Positions 1 to 8,825 of a DNA stretch of 64,000 nt are shown here, one piece after another. This stretch comes from CAZROT01 sp964601895. Lineage in GTDB: Bacteria > Pseudomonadota > Gammaproteobacteria > Enterobacterales > Enterobacteriaceae. The notes under the pieces were generated by a model that worked only from the letters and a program-made list of their open reading frames with translations, searched no databases and had not been told where the DNA came from. The position numbers were made by a program, and so were the translations under genes. How positions within the stretch are numbered: the stretch's first letter is position 1; the number at the start of each line of letters is the position of its first letter. The DNA lies in the NCBI GenBank assembly GCA_964601895.1, contig CAZROT010000002.1, positions 62,001-126,000 of the forward strand, in the 5' to 3' direction.

Positions 1-2
1 AC

Positions 3-524
3 AAGCGTACCAAAACGCGTGATGAGTTAAAATTGCTGACCGCAGAGCTGAAAATTTACAGCGTCATTCAGGCTAAAGTAAGTCAGTCAATGGCCGAAAA
101 AGGCGGTGATAGGGGGAGTGCTGAATTGAATATTGCTGAATTCAATTTACTTGAACATTCTCTCTATGGCTATGCAACAGAAGAAAAATTTAAAGAAAGT
201 GCGGAATATATTTTGCTACAAAAAATCAGCACGCCTGAAGATGATGATTTTCTGTCAATCAAAGATTTTTTACAGTCAGGCAACAAAGCCAGTGGGCAAA
301 TGCAGGGTTTGAAAGATGTCTACAGCTACAGCAAAGATAATCATGATCTGTCTAACTTCGCTACCATGGTGAATGATCGTGCACGGCCGGTTAACGATAA
401 AGTGAGTGAACTGACTACATTACTGAATGATAGCAGTACCCATTACAATTCAGCGATTGAAGCCTGTAGCCGCTTTGTTCAAAAGTACAATGACATATTG
501 CGTGAAATATTACGATCCGTATGA
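3..524 (+). CDS. lcrV: T3SS needle-tip protein LcrV/PcrV (SctA), C-terminal part, truncated by window edge
   Basis: The reading frame is open from base 3, so the gene starts upstream of the window. The visible 174 residues match the C-terminal half of LcrV/PcrV, the protein that caps the injectisome needle and helps insert the translocon. Recognisable family segments are LTAELKIYSVIQ near the left edge, LSIKDFL in the middle, and the C-terminal helix that begins NDKVSELTTLLNDSS and ends in a single long coiled-coil arm. The lcrH, yopB and yopD homologues follow directly, as in the lcrGVH-yopBD operon of Yersinia. A TTG at 33 lies inside the family homology and is not the true start. Identification comes from remembered family sequences. 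Confidence 0.9.
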   Translation, partial: KRTKTRDELKLLTAELKIYSVIQAKVSQSMAEKGGDRGSAELNIAEFNLLEHSLYGYATEEKFKESAEYILLQKISTPEDDDFLSIKDFLQSGNKASGQMQGLKDVYSYSKDNHDLSNFATMVNDRARPVNDKVSELTTLLNDSSTHYNSAIEACSRFVQKYNDILREILRSV

Positions 525-548
525 AGAATCAGTGCCGGAGTAAAAAAA

Positions 549-1058
549 ATGATGAATGAAAAAGCGGCATCAATGTTGTCATCAGCTGATGAGCTGGAAC
601 GGTTCATGCAGGATGGCGGCACACTAGGGATGCTCAACGATATTTCATCCGATATGCTGGAACAGTTGTATGCACTGGCTTATGAACAATATCAGGCAGG
701 AAAGTGGGATAACGCACAGAAATTTTTTCAGATGCTTTGTCTCCTGGATCATTATGATGCACGTTTTTATCTGGGGTTAGGTGCATCCAGACAGGCACTC
801 CATGAATGGGAGCAGGCAATACAGACTTACAGTTATGGTGCATTACTGGAAAAGAACGATCCCCGTTTTCCCTTTTACGCGGCTGAATGTCATTTGCAGA
901 TGGCCGCGTTCGATGCGGCTGAAAGTGGTTTTTATGCCGCACAGATACTGGCAGAAGCACTAACCGAATATGCGCATTTAGCGCAGCGGGCAAGTGTTAT
1001 GCGCGCTGCAGTTATTTCAAAAAGGAGTAAAATTAATGAATCTGAACATTTATCCTGA
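549..1058 (+). CDS. lcrH: T3SS translocator chaperone LcrH/SycD (class II, TPR)
   Basis: This 169-residue, mostly helical protein has the length and layout of LcrH/SycD/PcrH (about 168 residues). That chaperone binds the two hydrophobic translocators in the cytosol before secretion. Three tetratricopeptide-like units run from about residue 35 to 140, with family-type segments such as AYEQYQAGKWDNAQKFFQ and FYLGLGASRQ. It lies 24 bp after lcrV and its 3' end overlaps the next gene by 23 bp, so translation is probably coupled. A GGAG precedes the ATGATG start. In Yersinia LcrH also takes part in feedback regulation; whether that holds here cannot be seen. Confidence 0.92.
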   Translation: MMNEKAASMLSSADELERFMQDGGTLGMLNDISSDMLEQLYALAYEQYQAGKWDNAQKFFQMLCLLDHYDARFYLGLGASRQALHEWEQAIQTYSYGALLEKNDPRFPFYAAECHLQMAAFDAAESGFYAAQILAEALTEYAHLAQRASVMRAAVISKRSKINESEHLS

Positions 1059-2193
1059 GCAATTAACCGGGCTGTCAGGGTATGCCTTTGAACCACTGTC
1101 CTACTCTCTTGACGTTAATGTCAGGCAGAAAGGTGTGGCTAATGAAAAGCTGACTATTGCGGATATTAGTCCCGTCAGCACGCAGGATAATAACCGGGTG
1201 TTGTTATCAACTCCACGTATTAACGGGCACGTGCAATTGCAGAGTCAGCTGGTTAAGACCTTCACGGTGTTAACTGAACAGTTTCAGGAAAATAGCGTTC
1301 AGACCAATAAGTGGTTGACCAGCCTGTTAGCGAAATTCAGCACACCGGCAGCAAAGTCTGAGCGTTTACCCTCCCCGGAAGAGCTTGAAATTGAGCTGTC
1401 ACGTGCGCTGGAAGGAATTAAGAAAACACAACAGGAAATTTCTCTTGGGCAGATGAAACAGACACGTCTGCACAATCAGGAAAAAATGAAGCGCAATCAG
1501 GAAAAAATGCAGGAAGCAACAAATGCGGCTAAGGCAGCAAGCAAAGCAGGTTTGGCCGGTAAAATATTTAACTGGTTTAGTGCTGCTGTGATGCTGGTTG
1601 TGGGTGCACTTTTAATAGGGACAGGTATTGCTGCGGGTGCCGGTGCGTTTATGGTTATCAGTGGTGCCTTAAGCCTGACAAATATCGTGATGCAGCATTT
1701 AGGGGAAAACGGCACTATCAGTAAAGAAAACATGAAGACCATCGGATGGGTATTAATGGCCCTGCAGGTCGTTGTTGCCGTAGTAGGGGTTATTGTGACG
1801 CTGGGAGCTGCTTTTCCCGCGGTGGTGGCAAAAATATCACAGTCTGCTGTGAAGGCGCTCAAGGTACTGACCGAGATGACAACTACCATGGCGCAGTCTG
1901 CAGTACGTACTTTCAAGCTGGGTACCCAGGCGACCATGACGACTCTGAACGTGGCCAATGGCTCTGCGGGTGTTACTCATGGTGTCATGCAATATCGGTC
2001 ATTGTCCTATGGTGGTGAAGTGAAAATGTTTCAGGCTGATCTGAATCAAATGCAGAAATTTATGGATGCCATGCAGCAGGGTTTTAAACAAAATATGGCA
2101 GCCTGGTTGCAGGCCATGTCATTAATTACGCAGATGTTGCATGCGAAAGGTCAAACATCAGACAGGATACTGTGCCGTCCGGCGACAGTGTAA
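1036..2193 (+). CDS. yopB: T3SS major translocator, YopB/PopB-like (SctE)
   Basis: This 385-residue protein is the larger hydrophobic translocator, which with the YopD-type partner forms the pore in the host membrane. Residues about 110-170 form a charged coiled coil rich in K, E and Q. Two hydrophobic hairpin segments follow at about 177-222 and 236-260, the hallmark of YopB/PopB/IpaB proteins. Length is close to YopB (401). I chose the ATG at 1036 because AAAGGAG stands just upstream and the protein then starts MNLNIYPEQ. An upstream ATG at 994 would only add residues overlapping lcrH. Sequence identity to YopB is moderate, so SctE is the safe name. Confidence 0.88.
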   Translation: MNLNIYPEQLTGLSGYAFEPLSYSLDVNVRQKGVANEKLTIADISPVSTQDNNRVLLSTPRINGHVQLQSQLVKTFTVLTEQFQENSVQTNKWLTSLLAKFSTPAAKSERLPSPEELEIELSRALEGIKKTQQEISLGQMKQTRLHNQEKMKRNQEKMQEATNAAKAASKAGLAGKIFNWFSAAVMLVVGALLIGTGIAAGAGAFMVISGALSLTNIVMQHLGENGTISKENMKTIGWVLMALQVVVAVVGVIVTLGAAFPAVVAKISQSAVKALKVLTEMTTTMAQSAVRTFKLGTQATMTTLNVANGSAGVTHGVMQYRSLSYGGEVKMFQADLNQMQKFMDAMQQGFKQNMAAWLQAMSLITQMLHAKGQTSDRILCRPATV

Positions 2194-2204
2194 AGGAGAA
2201 AAAA

Positions 2205-2975
2205 ATGAGTCACATGACAGTATCAACAGACAATACAATCGCAACGGTAATGCCGGTGATAATACACCCTGCAGCGGATTTTACAGCAAAAACAGTTTCA
2301 CAAGAAGCTGCTCCCCTGCGTGTAGAGCCTGCTGCTGTGCAAACCAGTGTGCTTCTTGATAAACCTAAAATTAATATAGGAAAAATTCGTGAGCTGGTGG
2401 AAAGTTTCAAAAAAATGGAAATGGATCTCACGGTTGAGATCCTGTTACTGCTGCTGAAACTGGCACTTGAAGAGCGAAAGAATAATATCGCATTAAGAAA
2501 TATTCAGCAGGATGCTGTCATTGAGGCACTTAACGCTCAGGTAAGCGAAATGAAAACGGCGGCCAATATGGTGATTGCCATGACAATCGTTTCTGGATTG
2601 ACTACGTTTGTCAGTCTTACAGGAGGGGTGTACGGCATCAAGAGAGGTGGAGAGCTAAAATTTGACGGTTTATCAAAAAAGGAACAATTTACGCTGGGGA
2701 AAGAATTCGATGCCATTCAAATGAAATCCAATCTTTTCAATACGACAACGCAGGGTGTTTCACAAATGCTGCAGAATGGAATCGGTGTTAAGCAAAAAGA
2801 TGTAGAAGCTTCCTGTAAGGAAGATGAAACCGATGCCAGTATTGAAGAAAAAAGATATCAGCATGCGCTGGAGCAGACGAATTATTTTCAGGGTTTTATG
2901 GCGGATATGCGTGATTTGCTAAAGCAAATGACCAGTAATGCCGCGCAGGCTTACAGTACTGCAGCAGCAGTCTGA
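2205..2975 (+). CDS. yopD: T3SS minor translocator, YopD/PopD-like (SctB)
   Basis: This 256-residue protein occupies the yopD slot after yopB, and a strong AAGGAG precedes the ATG at 2205. It has one central hydrophobic segment at about residues 119-146 (MVIAMTIVSGLTTFVSL) and a C-terminal amphipathic helical region, the usual plan of the small translocator. It is shorter than YopD (306) and nearer in size to the compact SctB proteins. The predicted role is partner of the SctE protein in the translocon pore, with LcrH as shared chaperone. Assignment rests on position, topology and length more than on strong motifs. Confidence 0.83.
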   Translation: MSHMTVSTDNTIATVMPVIIHPAADFTAKTVSQEAAPLRVEPAAVQTSVLLDKPKINIGKIRELVESFKKMEMDLTVEILLLLLKLALEERKNNIALRNIQQDAVIEALNAQVSEMKTAANMVIAMTIVSGLTTFVSLTGGVYGIKRGGELKFDGLSKKEQFTLGKEFDAIQMKSNLFNTTTQGVSQMLQNGIGVKQKDVEASCKEDETDASIEEKRYQHALEQTNYFQGFMADMRDLLKQMTSNAAQAYSTAAAV

Positions 2976-3028
2976 ATGCTATTCGCTGCAGGCAGTGTGT
3001 CCGTGTTGTCGGATGAATACAATCAGTG

Positions 3029-3460
3029 ATGAAAGCAAAATTACTGACATTATGCAGCATTCTGCTGGTGGCGGGTTGTGTAACAACGCCAGTAAGATTG
3101 AACAAGTTACCGTCTGAACGACACTCGTTAACCGGCTGGATTGATATCAACCAGCCACTGCGTGAATCTGTACAGGTTACCGTCAGTATTCTTGCGCCGG
3201 TGGATGGGCAGTTGTTGCCGCTGGTGACGAGTCGTTATCAGGTTAGTAATTTGCCGCTACAATATGATTTCAGACAATTATCGCTGCCTGACAGCGCAGC
3301 GCCATTTTATCTGCTTTGTGAATTACGCTTTGCTGATAATCCCGCGTTACAGGCAAGGAATCAGATTGCTGTTACTGCAGCCATGAAAGAAAAAATCATG
3401 CTGATACCCTTGCCCTGTTTTCCGAATTGTCAGGTTTCTGACCGCGGGCAAATAAAATAA
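3029..3460 (+). CDS. yscW: T3SS pilotin lipoprotein YscW/ExsB
   Basis: This 143-residue protein begins with a lipoprotein signal peptide whose lipobox reads LVAGC. The mature part resembles the YscW/YbaY-type beta-sandwich family. In Yersinia and Pseudomonas this outer-membrane lipoprotein (VirG/YscW, ExsB) escorts and stabilises the secretin YscC. The neighbour downstream is an AraC activator, exactly the yscW-lcrF (exsB-exsA) pairing. A GTG lies directly before the ATG at 3029 and could be the start instead. Mature sequence conservation in this family is low, so position carries much of the weight. Confidence 0.8.
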   Translation: MKAKLLTLCSILLVAGCVTTPVRLNKLPSERHSLTGWIDINQPLRESVQVTVSILAPVDGQLLPLVTSRYQVSNLPLQYDFRQLSLPDSAAPFYLLCELRFADNPALQARNQIAVTAAMKEKIMLIPLPCFPNCQVSDRGQIK

Positions 3461-3472
3461 CATCGCTAAAAA

Positions 3473-3497
3473 ATGACAGGTATGATGACCCTGTCAT
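3473..3497 (+). terminator. Stem-loop after yscW, possible terminator
   Basis: A perfect 8-bp inverted repeat (ATGACAGG / CCTGTCAT) with a 9-nt loop starts 12 bases after the yscW stop. It is followed by an AT-rich tract without a long T run. It could terminate the translocator operon or protect its 3' end, but the weak U tract leaves this open. Confidence 0.4.
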
Positions 3498-3944
3498 AAT
3501 AGTTTATGATTATCACCATTCTTATTTTGTTAATAATTGACATGATATTATTTATCATCTATTCAGATGATGTTATCTATTATTAATTTAATGATTTCAT
3601 TTAGAATAAAATTCTTATTTAACTAAACAAAAGTAATTATTTTGTTTTTATTTTTATCCCTTAATAAAAAACAGTATTGTTAAATTCAAAAAATGTCAGT
3701 AATATTCTGTATAGAATACTTTATTCATGCCCTAGGGTATTTTAATTAATTATATTATCCATCCTCATTAAATGAGGAATTATTGTTTTATGAGTGATAA
3801 ATAATATTTTCATCACCAGATAGTATGTATTGAATCAATGAAATCAATGTATTGTGGAACACTGTGTACCTGCCTGTGTTTTTTTGTATTTCACGTAAAT
3901 CATCTGACTCTCTGAATATCAAATACAGCAAGGGATGCAACATC
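3498..3944 (+). promoter_or_regulatory. AT-rich intergenic region upstream of the AraC-type regulator
   Basis: About 450 bases of markedly AT-rich DNA without a supportable gene lie between yscW and the regulator. It probably carries the regulator's promoter and silencing sites for H-NS/YmoA-type proteins, because AT-rich DNA upstream of T3SS activators is a common target. I could not place a confident promoter or an ExsA-type box in it. Confidence 0.4.
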
Positions 3945-4781
3945 ATGCAATCCATGAGTATGTCTGAATATAATCAACTTGATATTCTTGAATGGTCTAT
4001 CCCTTCATTTGAAGTGATGCATTATTCACATGAAGGACTTTATCTTGTTATTGAAGGAGAATTAATTCTTCAGGAATGTGATAAAAATTATCATTTGAAA
4101 AATTGGGATGTTTTGTTTTTCAGACGAGGTCATCATGTAATCAGTACCAGTGGACGACGTTGTTATTTGATTCGTATAAAGCTGATGACCACTTTTTTAC
4201 AGGGATTTATTCAGAAATTTGCTGCATTACTGAGTGAGCTTGGCAGGCAGGAAGAGTTGTATTCCGACATTATTATTTTCGATTCAACAGTATTATTGCG
4301 TGAATCTGTAATGAGTCTGGCGAATTTGTGTTCTCACCATTATCCCCCTGTTTTAATACAATTGCGCATTGAAGAATTATTATTATTGTTGCTCTTCAGT
4401 ACGCAGGGTCCGGCATTAATGACAGTATTGCGTCGGTTAAGCAATCGTCAGGCCGAACGTTTACAGGCATTTATGGAAAAAAATTATTTGAAAGAATGGA
4501 AATTGAGTGAGTTTTCCCGTGAATTTGGTATGGGACTGACTACCTTTAAGGAGTTATTTGGTGCGATTTATGGCCTGTCGCCCAGGGCATGGATAAGTGA
4601 ACGTCGCATTCTTTTTGCACATCATCTGTTATTAAACAGTGAAATGAATATTGTTGATATTGCTATGGAAGCAGGGTTTTCCAGTCAGTCTTATTTTACT
4701 CAGAGTTATCGCAGGCGCTTTGGTGGTACGCCGAGCCAGGCCAGGCAGGAAAAAGAGCAGCTACTGATTAAAGCGCATTGA
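3945..4781 (+). CDS. lcrF: AraC-family T3SS transcriptional activator (LcrF/ExsA type)
   Basis: This protein of about 278 residues ends in a typical AraC/XylS double helix-turn-helix at roughly residues 180-270, with MNIVDIAMEAGFSSQSYFTQSYRRRFG as the second recognition region split across 20-residue limits. The N-terminal half looks like the cupin-type dimerisation domain of ExsA/LcrF/VirF. Its place between yscW and yscB matches lcrF in Yersinia and exsA in Pseudomonas, whose products switch on all T3SS operons. I chose the ATG at 3945 (MQSMSMSEYN); the frame is open upstream to 3852. No exsD or exsC/E homologue is visible, so an ExsA-style partner-switch circuit is not evident here. Confidence 0.87.
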   Translation: MQSMSMSEYNQLDILEWSIPSFEVMHYSHEGLYLVIEGELILQECDKNYHLKNWDVLFFRRGHHVISTSGRRCYLIRIKLMTTFLQGFIQKFAALLSELGRQEELYSDIIIFDSTVLLRESVMSLANLCSHHYPPVLIQLRIEELLLLLLFSTQGPALMTVLRRLSNRQAERLQAFMEKNYLKEWKLSEFSREFGMGLTTFKELFGAIYGLSPRAWISERRILFAHHLLLNSEMNIVDIAMEAGFSSQSYFTQSYRRRFGGTPSQARQEKEQLLIKAH

Positions 4782-5094
4782 ACCTGTGACATGAGCTTAT
4801 CTGACATCATTGATGTGCTCTGGTAGCGGAAAACGCTTGTTGCGTGGCAGAAGTAATAATCACCGTCCTTATATCCGCTCGTTCAGACAGGGTATAGCTG
4901 GCGCCTGCTGTTACAGTAAGGCAATTTCCAGACCTCTGCAGGAAAAATAAAGCGGCATCTGATAAACGGCTATTGCTGCAGGATGTTACGTGCCTTTGTG
5001 TACGAAAAAGTGCTCTCCAGTCAGATTGTTAATCGATAACTTGTGGGGCTGATGTTACTAAAAACGCTCAGGGCATCCATAAACTGGACATACT
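4782..5094 (+). promoter_or_regulatory. Intergenic region upstream of the yscB-L operon
   Basis: These 313 bases carry no supportable gene. Because the tightly overlapping yscB-L genes start at 5095, this stretch most likely holds their promoter and the activator's binding site. An A-rich patch at about 5059-5064 is compatible with ExsA-type sites, but the rest of the consensus is not convincing. No yscA-like small gene was recognised. Confidence 0.35.
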
Positions 5095-5517
5095 ATGGAA
5101 CGGATTTTACATCAACTGGCTGTAAACCTTGGAATGCCAGCTTTTACCGCTGATATGTCAGGCAAGTATCATATCAGGATTGATGGTGAAAGTATTTTTA
5201 TTTATAAATCAGGATATTATGTTGTTGTCGCCAGTTTTCTAAACTGGTATTACCAGCAGGGAAATGCACACATGTGTGAGCTGTTGACATCATTATTATG
5301 CCAGGTCACCAGCTGGAGCAGGCAATATCCTCAAGGGTTGGCACTCAATCAACAGGGGCAGTTATTGCTCGAAGCGAGACAACTGCTAATCGGACTGGAT
5401 GTCGTACGCCTGGAGAGGATATTAGCGGCACAGGTCGGCATACTGGAACAGATTAAGCGACAGTTGCCTGTTGTCGATAAGAGCCACGAATGGAATCGGA
5501 TGATATGGCGTCCTTAG
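5095..5517 (+). CDS. yscB: T3SS chaperone YscB-like
   Basis: This 140-residue protein has the size and alpha/beta pattern of the small class I (CesT/SycE-type) secretion chaperones. It lies directly upstream of the secretin gene, where yscB (137 residues) lies in Yersinia and pscB in Pseudomonas. YscB works with SycN to bring the gatekeeper YopN to the secretion apparatus. Its 3' end overlaps the 5' end of yscC. Sequence similarity within this chaperone class is low, so synteny is the main argument. Confidence 0.78.
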   Translation: MERILHQLAVNLGMPAFTADMSGKYHIRIDGESIFIYKSGYYVVVASFLNWYYQQGNAHMCELLTSLLCQVTSWSRQYPQGLALNQQGQLLLEARQLLIGLDVVRLERILAAQVGILEQIKRQLPVVDKSHEWNRMIWRP

Positions 5518-7337
5518 CGGTTAGCGGTTCATGGAGAGGGTTATTATTCTTCATCTGCTGTGGTATGACAGCGTCGTTAAAAAGCATGGAACTCGATTGG
5601 ATATCCACCCCCTACAGTCTGGTCGCAGAAGGTGAAAGTCTGCGTAATATTCTTGTCAGCTTTGGTGCCAATTATGATGCTTCTGTCATTGTCAGTGACA
5701 AGGTGACTGATGTGGTCAGCGGACGGTTTGAACAGAGTAATCCGCTGTTATTACTACAGCAGTTGTCTTCATTATATAACCTGATTTGGTATTACGACGG
5801 TACCGTATTGTACGTTTTTAAATCAACAGAAATGCAGTCGCGTTTGTTAAAGCTGAATCGTGTGAATGAAAAAGAGTTAGTCAACGCGCTCAGGCAGTCA
5901 GGAATCTGGGAGCCGCGTTTTGGCTGGAAACCTGAACGTGGTGGTAAAATCATCTATATTTCTGGCCCTCCACGCTATCTGGAGCTGATTGAACAGACTG
6001 TTGCTGCACTGGAACATCAGGATATGTTACTCCGTGAAACCAGGGGTGATTCAGTAGTAGAGATCTTTCCATTGAAATATGCCACTGCGGTGGACAGGCA
6101 GATTCAGTATCGTGACAGTACCATCGAAGCGCCAGGTGTAGCGACGATTCTCGCGCGCGTACTGACTGGTGCCAGCATTAATGTGGTAGAAAAAACTGCG
6201 GTTAATACAGGGACTGGCATGTCACCGTCCCCGCTTGGTGGGGTGGTGGTACAGGCAGAGCCTTCATTAAATGCGGTTATTATCAGAGATAGTAAAGAGC
6301 GAATTCCTATGTATCAGCGCCTGATTGAGGCACTGGACAAGCCTGCCGCACGTATTGAAGTTGCCTTATCCATTATTGACGTCAGTGCCGAAAATATCGA
6401 GCAATTGGGTATTGACTGGCAGATGACAGTGAATGCAGGTAGAGGCAGGCAGGTGAAAATAAATACCTCAGACAGCCAGAGTACCGCACAAACCAGTCTG
6501 GTTGGTAGTTTAGTGGACCGTCGTGGTCTGGATCAGTTGTTAGCTCAGGTTAATTTACTGCAAAAGAACGGGAATGCGCAGATGGTTTCACGTCCCACGC
6601 TGCTGACCCAGGAGAACAGTCAGGCAATCATTGATCATAGTGAAACCTACTATGTCAGAATCCGTGGTGAGCGTGTCGCTGAGCTGAAAGCTATCAGTTA
6701 TGGCACCATGTTGCGCATGATACCGCGGGTTATCCAGCGTGGTGAACATCCGGAAATTAATCTGAGTTTACATATCGAAGATGGTAATCAGAAGCCCAAC
6801 AGTACCGGGCTTGAGGGAATTCCGACCATCAGTCGTACGGTGGTGAATACTATTGCCCGGGTTGGCCATGGGCAAAGCCTGCTGATAGGGGGTATCTATC
6901 GGGATGAGCTTAACCAGTCAGTCAGTAAGATACCTGTGTTGGGTGATATACCAGTCTTAGGTGCGTTGTTTCGCAATACCTCGGGTATGGTGCGTCGATC
7001 AGTACGTATGTTTATTATTGAACCCCGGCTGATTGATGACAGGGCCAGTCTGGCTCAGTATCTGTCTGTCAATAATCACAGTGAGTTACGCCGTGAAATA
7101 CTTGATGCAGATGAATATTCTAATCAGAGTATCAGCTTGAAAAAGGCATTGAGTATCGCACAGTGTGTGACTCTGCCTCAGGCAAAAGGTATACAGGAGC
7201 AATTAAGTGCACAGGGTAAATCATCAACACTTGTACCCTGTTACGCTGGCAATCAGTCTGGATTTCGCGTCAGAGAAGGGCAATGTGCTCCGGATGCGCA
7301 TTTTTGCCGACAGGCAGGTGCCAGGGCATCACAATGA
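5490..7337 (+). CDS. yscC: T3SS outer-membrane secretin YscC (SctC)
   Basis: This 615-residue secretin forms the outer-membrane ring of the injectisome. It matches YscC along its whole length, with segments such as SLYNLIWYYDGTVLYVFK, IWEPRFGW and ISGPPRYLELIEQT in the N-domains. The C-terminal secretin domain includes RPTLLTQEN, GIPTISRTVV and GQSLLIGGIYRDE. Length is close to YscC (607). The start could be ATG 5490 or ATG 5505. The second gives the neater signal peptide, while the first has AAGAG at good spacing. YscW just upstream is the predicted pilotin. The stop overlaps the yscD start as ATGA. Confidence 0.96.
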   Translation: MESDDMASLAVSGSWRGLLFFICCGMTASLKSMELDWISTPYSLVAEGESLRNILVSFGANYDASVIVSDKVTDVVSGRFEQSNPLLLLQQLSSLYNLIWYYDGTVLYVFKSTEMQSRLLKLNRVNEKELVNALRQSGIWEPRFGWKPERGGKIIYISGPPRYLELIEQTVAALEHQDMLLRETRGDSVVEIFPLKYATAVDRQIQYRDSTIEAPGVATILARVLTGASINVVEKTAVNTGTGMSPSPLGGVVVQAEPSLNAVIIRDSKERIPMYQRLIEALDKPAARIEVALSIIDVSAENIEQLGIDWQMTVNAGRGRQVKINTSDSQSTAQTSLVGSLVDRRGLDQLLAQVNLLQKNGNAQMVSRPTLLTQENSQAIIDHSETYYVRIRGERVAELKAISYGTMLRMIPRVIQRGEHPEINLSLHIEDGNQKPNSTGLEGIPTISRTVVNTIARVGHGQSLLIGGIYRDELNQSVSKIPVLGDIPVLGALFRNTSGMVRRSVRMFIIEPRLIDDRASLAQYLSVNNHSELRREILDADEYSNQSISLKKALSIAQCVTLPQAKGIQEQLSAQGKSSTLVPCYAGNQSGFRVREGQCAPDAHFCRQAGARASQ

Positions 7338-8635
7338 GCTGGAAGATTCGATTTTATACCGGGCTGAATCAGGGTATTGATGTTGCCCTGGATATGGGCT
7401 CTGTGGTGCTGGGATCCGATCCACTGCGCGCTGATCTGGTTCTGATTGATGAAGGCATTGCCGCAGTACACTTGAGCCTGAACGTTAGTGAAGAGGCAGT
7501 GATACTGACCTCCTGTGCCAGCGAAATTGTGCCCTGTCAGGATGGTGCAATACTTGAGGCTGGTCATCGTCTGCAGCCACTGGCCTGCCAGCAGGCGGGG
7601 GCTCTGACCTGGGCATTTTGTTTACGTGAACAGGCTTTTCCTGCCAGTCTAAAACAGCACCGTCCCGCGGTACCCGCCAGGGCGCGCAAGCGCAATCCAC
7701 CGAAACTGATTGTCTGTCTCATGGCAGGAGCCAGCCTGCTACTGCTGATGGTGTTCATCGCCCTGTTTAGTAGCGAGCTATGGCCTGATAAAAGGAAAGC
7801 GCAGGTAGCCGCATCGATAAAAACGCTAACTCACTTTCTTCAGGCTGAGCGCTTTCATCAGGTCACTCTTGATACGGGCACGGATGCGGGTGCATTAGTA
7901 TTGAGCGGCTGGCTCGATGATATTGATAGCCGTTCACGACTGCAGCATTTTTTGCAGAGGGAAAATTTACCGGTACGGCTTGATATTCGTACTCAAGAGG
8001 AAGTAAAGCAACAGGTTGATTTTATTATTCAAAAGCTTGGTTATGATCAGATTGTTTCGTTTAACGGCGTTCAGGCAGGCTGGATACGCCTGACGGGAGA
8101 AGTGTACCAGGATAAATACGACTGGCCGCAAATAGAGGCACTGCTTAAGCGTGATGTGCCTGGTCTTCTTGGTATTGAAAATCATGTCAGGGTAGCTGCC
8201 ATGGCACAGGCGCATCTGGTACGGCTGGAACAGCTGTTAGCCAGCTGGGGGTTAAAAGAACAGCTCAGTTATCGCTCACTGGGTGAACGTATTGAATTAC
8301 ACGGACAATTGAATGATGCACAGCGGCATCGTTTTACCCTGTTGCAGACAGAGTTTAATCGGGATTTTGCCGGTCTGTATACCCTGGATCTGATTGTTCC
8401 GGTGAAAAAGCAGGTTTTCGCCTTATCGGTACGTGCTATATCGCTGGGAAAAGTACCTTACATTGTGCTGTCGGATAACCGTAAATATCCTGTTGGAGCA
8501 ATGACGCCTGAAGGCATAAGGATAATCGCCATTCATGGCGACAGAATCGTAGTAAACAAAAATAAACAACAGTACATCGTCAATATCAAAGGAAACGAAT
8601 GGCATGATGACCTTGTTGGAAGAACGGCTGGCTAG
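7334..8635 (+). CDS. yscD: T3SS inner-membrane ring protein YscD (SctD)
   Basis: This 433-residue bitopic inner-membrane protein fits YscD (about 419). An N-terminal FHA-like cytoplasmic domain spans about residues 1-115. One membrane segment lies at about 130-150 (LIVCLMAGASLLLLMVF). A periplasmic part follows with ring-building repeats, where BON-like segments are visible. It forms the outer ring of the basal body and contacts the secretin YscC. The ATG at 7334 overlaps the yscC stop in ATGA, which decides the start over an upstream in-frame ATG. It overlaps yscE by 32 bases. Confidence 0.92.
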   Translation: MSWKIRFYTGLNQGIDVALDMGSVVLGSDPLRADLVLIDEGIAAVHLSLNVSEEAVILTSCASEIVPCQDGAILEAGHRLQPLACQQAGALTWAFCLREQAFPASLKQHRPAVPARARKRNPPKLIVCLMAGASLLLLMVFIALFSSELWPDKRKAQVAASIKTLTHFLQAERFHQVTLDTGTDAGALVLSGWLDDIDSRSRLQHFLQRENLPVRLDIRTQEEVKQQVDFIIQKLGYDQIVSFNGVQAGWIRLTGEVYQDKYDWPQIEALLKRDVPGLLGIENHVRVAAMAQAHLVRLEQLLASWGLKEQLSYRSLGERIELHGQLNDAQRHRFTLLQTEFNRDFAGLYTLDLIVPVKKQVFALSVRAISLGKVPYIVLSDNRKYPVGAMTPEGIRIIAIHGDRIVVNKNKQQYIVNIKGNEWHDDLVGRTAG

Positions 8636-8825
8636 CGATGATAGTGAGTTTTCCAGAAAGATTGCCCTGCAGCTTGAGGAAAAATTAGCGGACTGTCGCC
8701 GCCGCTTGATGTGTGGTGCCGGGCCGCAGCAATACCAGCAGTGGCAGCAGGAAGCTGATGCCATCAGGTCAGCACAATTTATTTTTAACAAACTGAAAGG
8801 AGAAGAGTTTTATGACAACAGTTAG
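8604..8825 (+). CDS. yscE: T3SS needle co-chaperone YscE
   Basis: This 73-residue helical protein lies between yscD and the needle gene, the yscE position (66 residues in Yersinia). YscE pairs with YscG to hold the needle subunit YscF as an unpolymerised cytoplasmic complex. A charged helix followed by a second helix (RRRLMCGAGPQQYQQWQQE) agrees with the known helix-turn-helix. AAAGGA precedes the ATGATG start. Such short proteins diverge quickly, so the call depends on context. Confidence 0.8.
   Translation: MMTLLEERLASDDSEFSRKIALQLEEKLADCRRRLMCGAGPQQYQQWQQEADAIRSAQFIFNKLKGEEFYDNS

Noticed and set aside
1497..1958. A 153-codon frame opposite the yopB-like gene.
   Set aside because: It is the antisense image of the hydrophobic helices of the translocator.
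5059..5080. TAAAAACGCTC upstream of yscB as an ExsA-type binding site.
   Set aside because: Only the A-tract fits; the GnC and TGnnA parts of the consensus are not at the right spacing.
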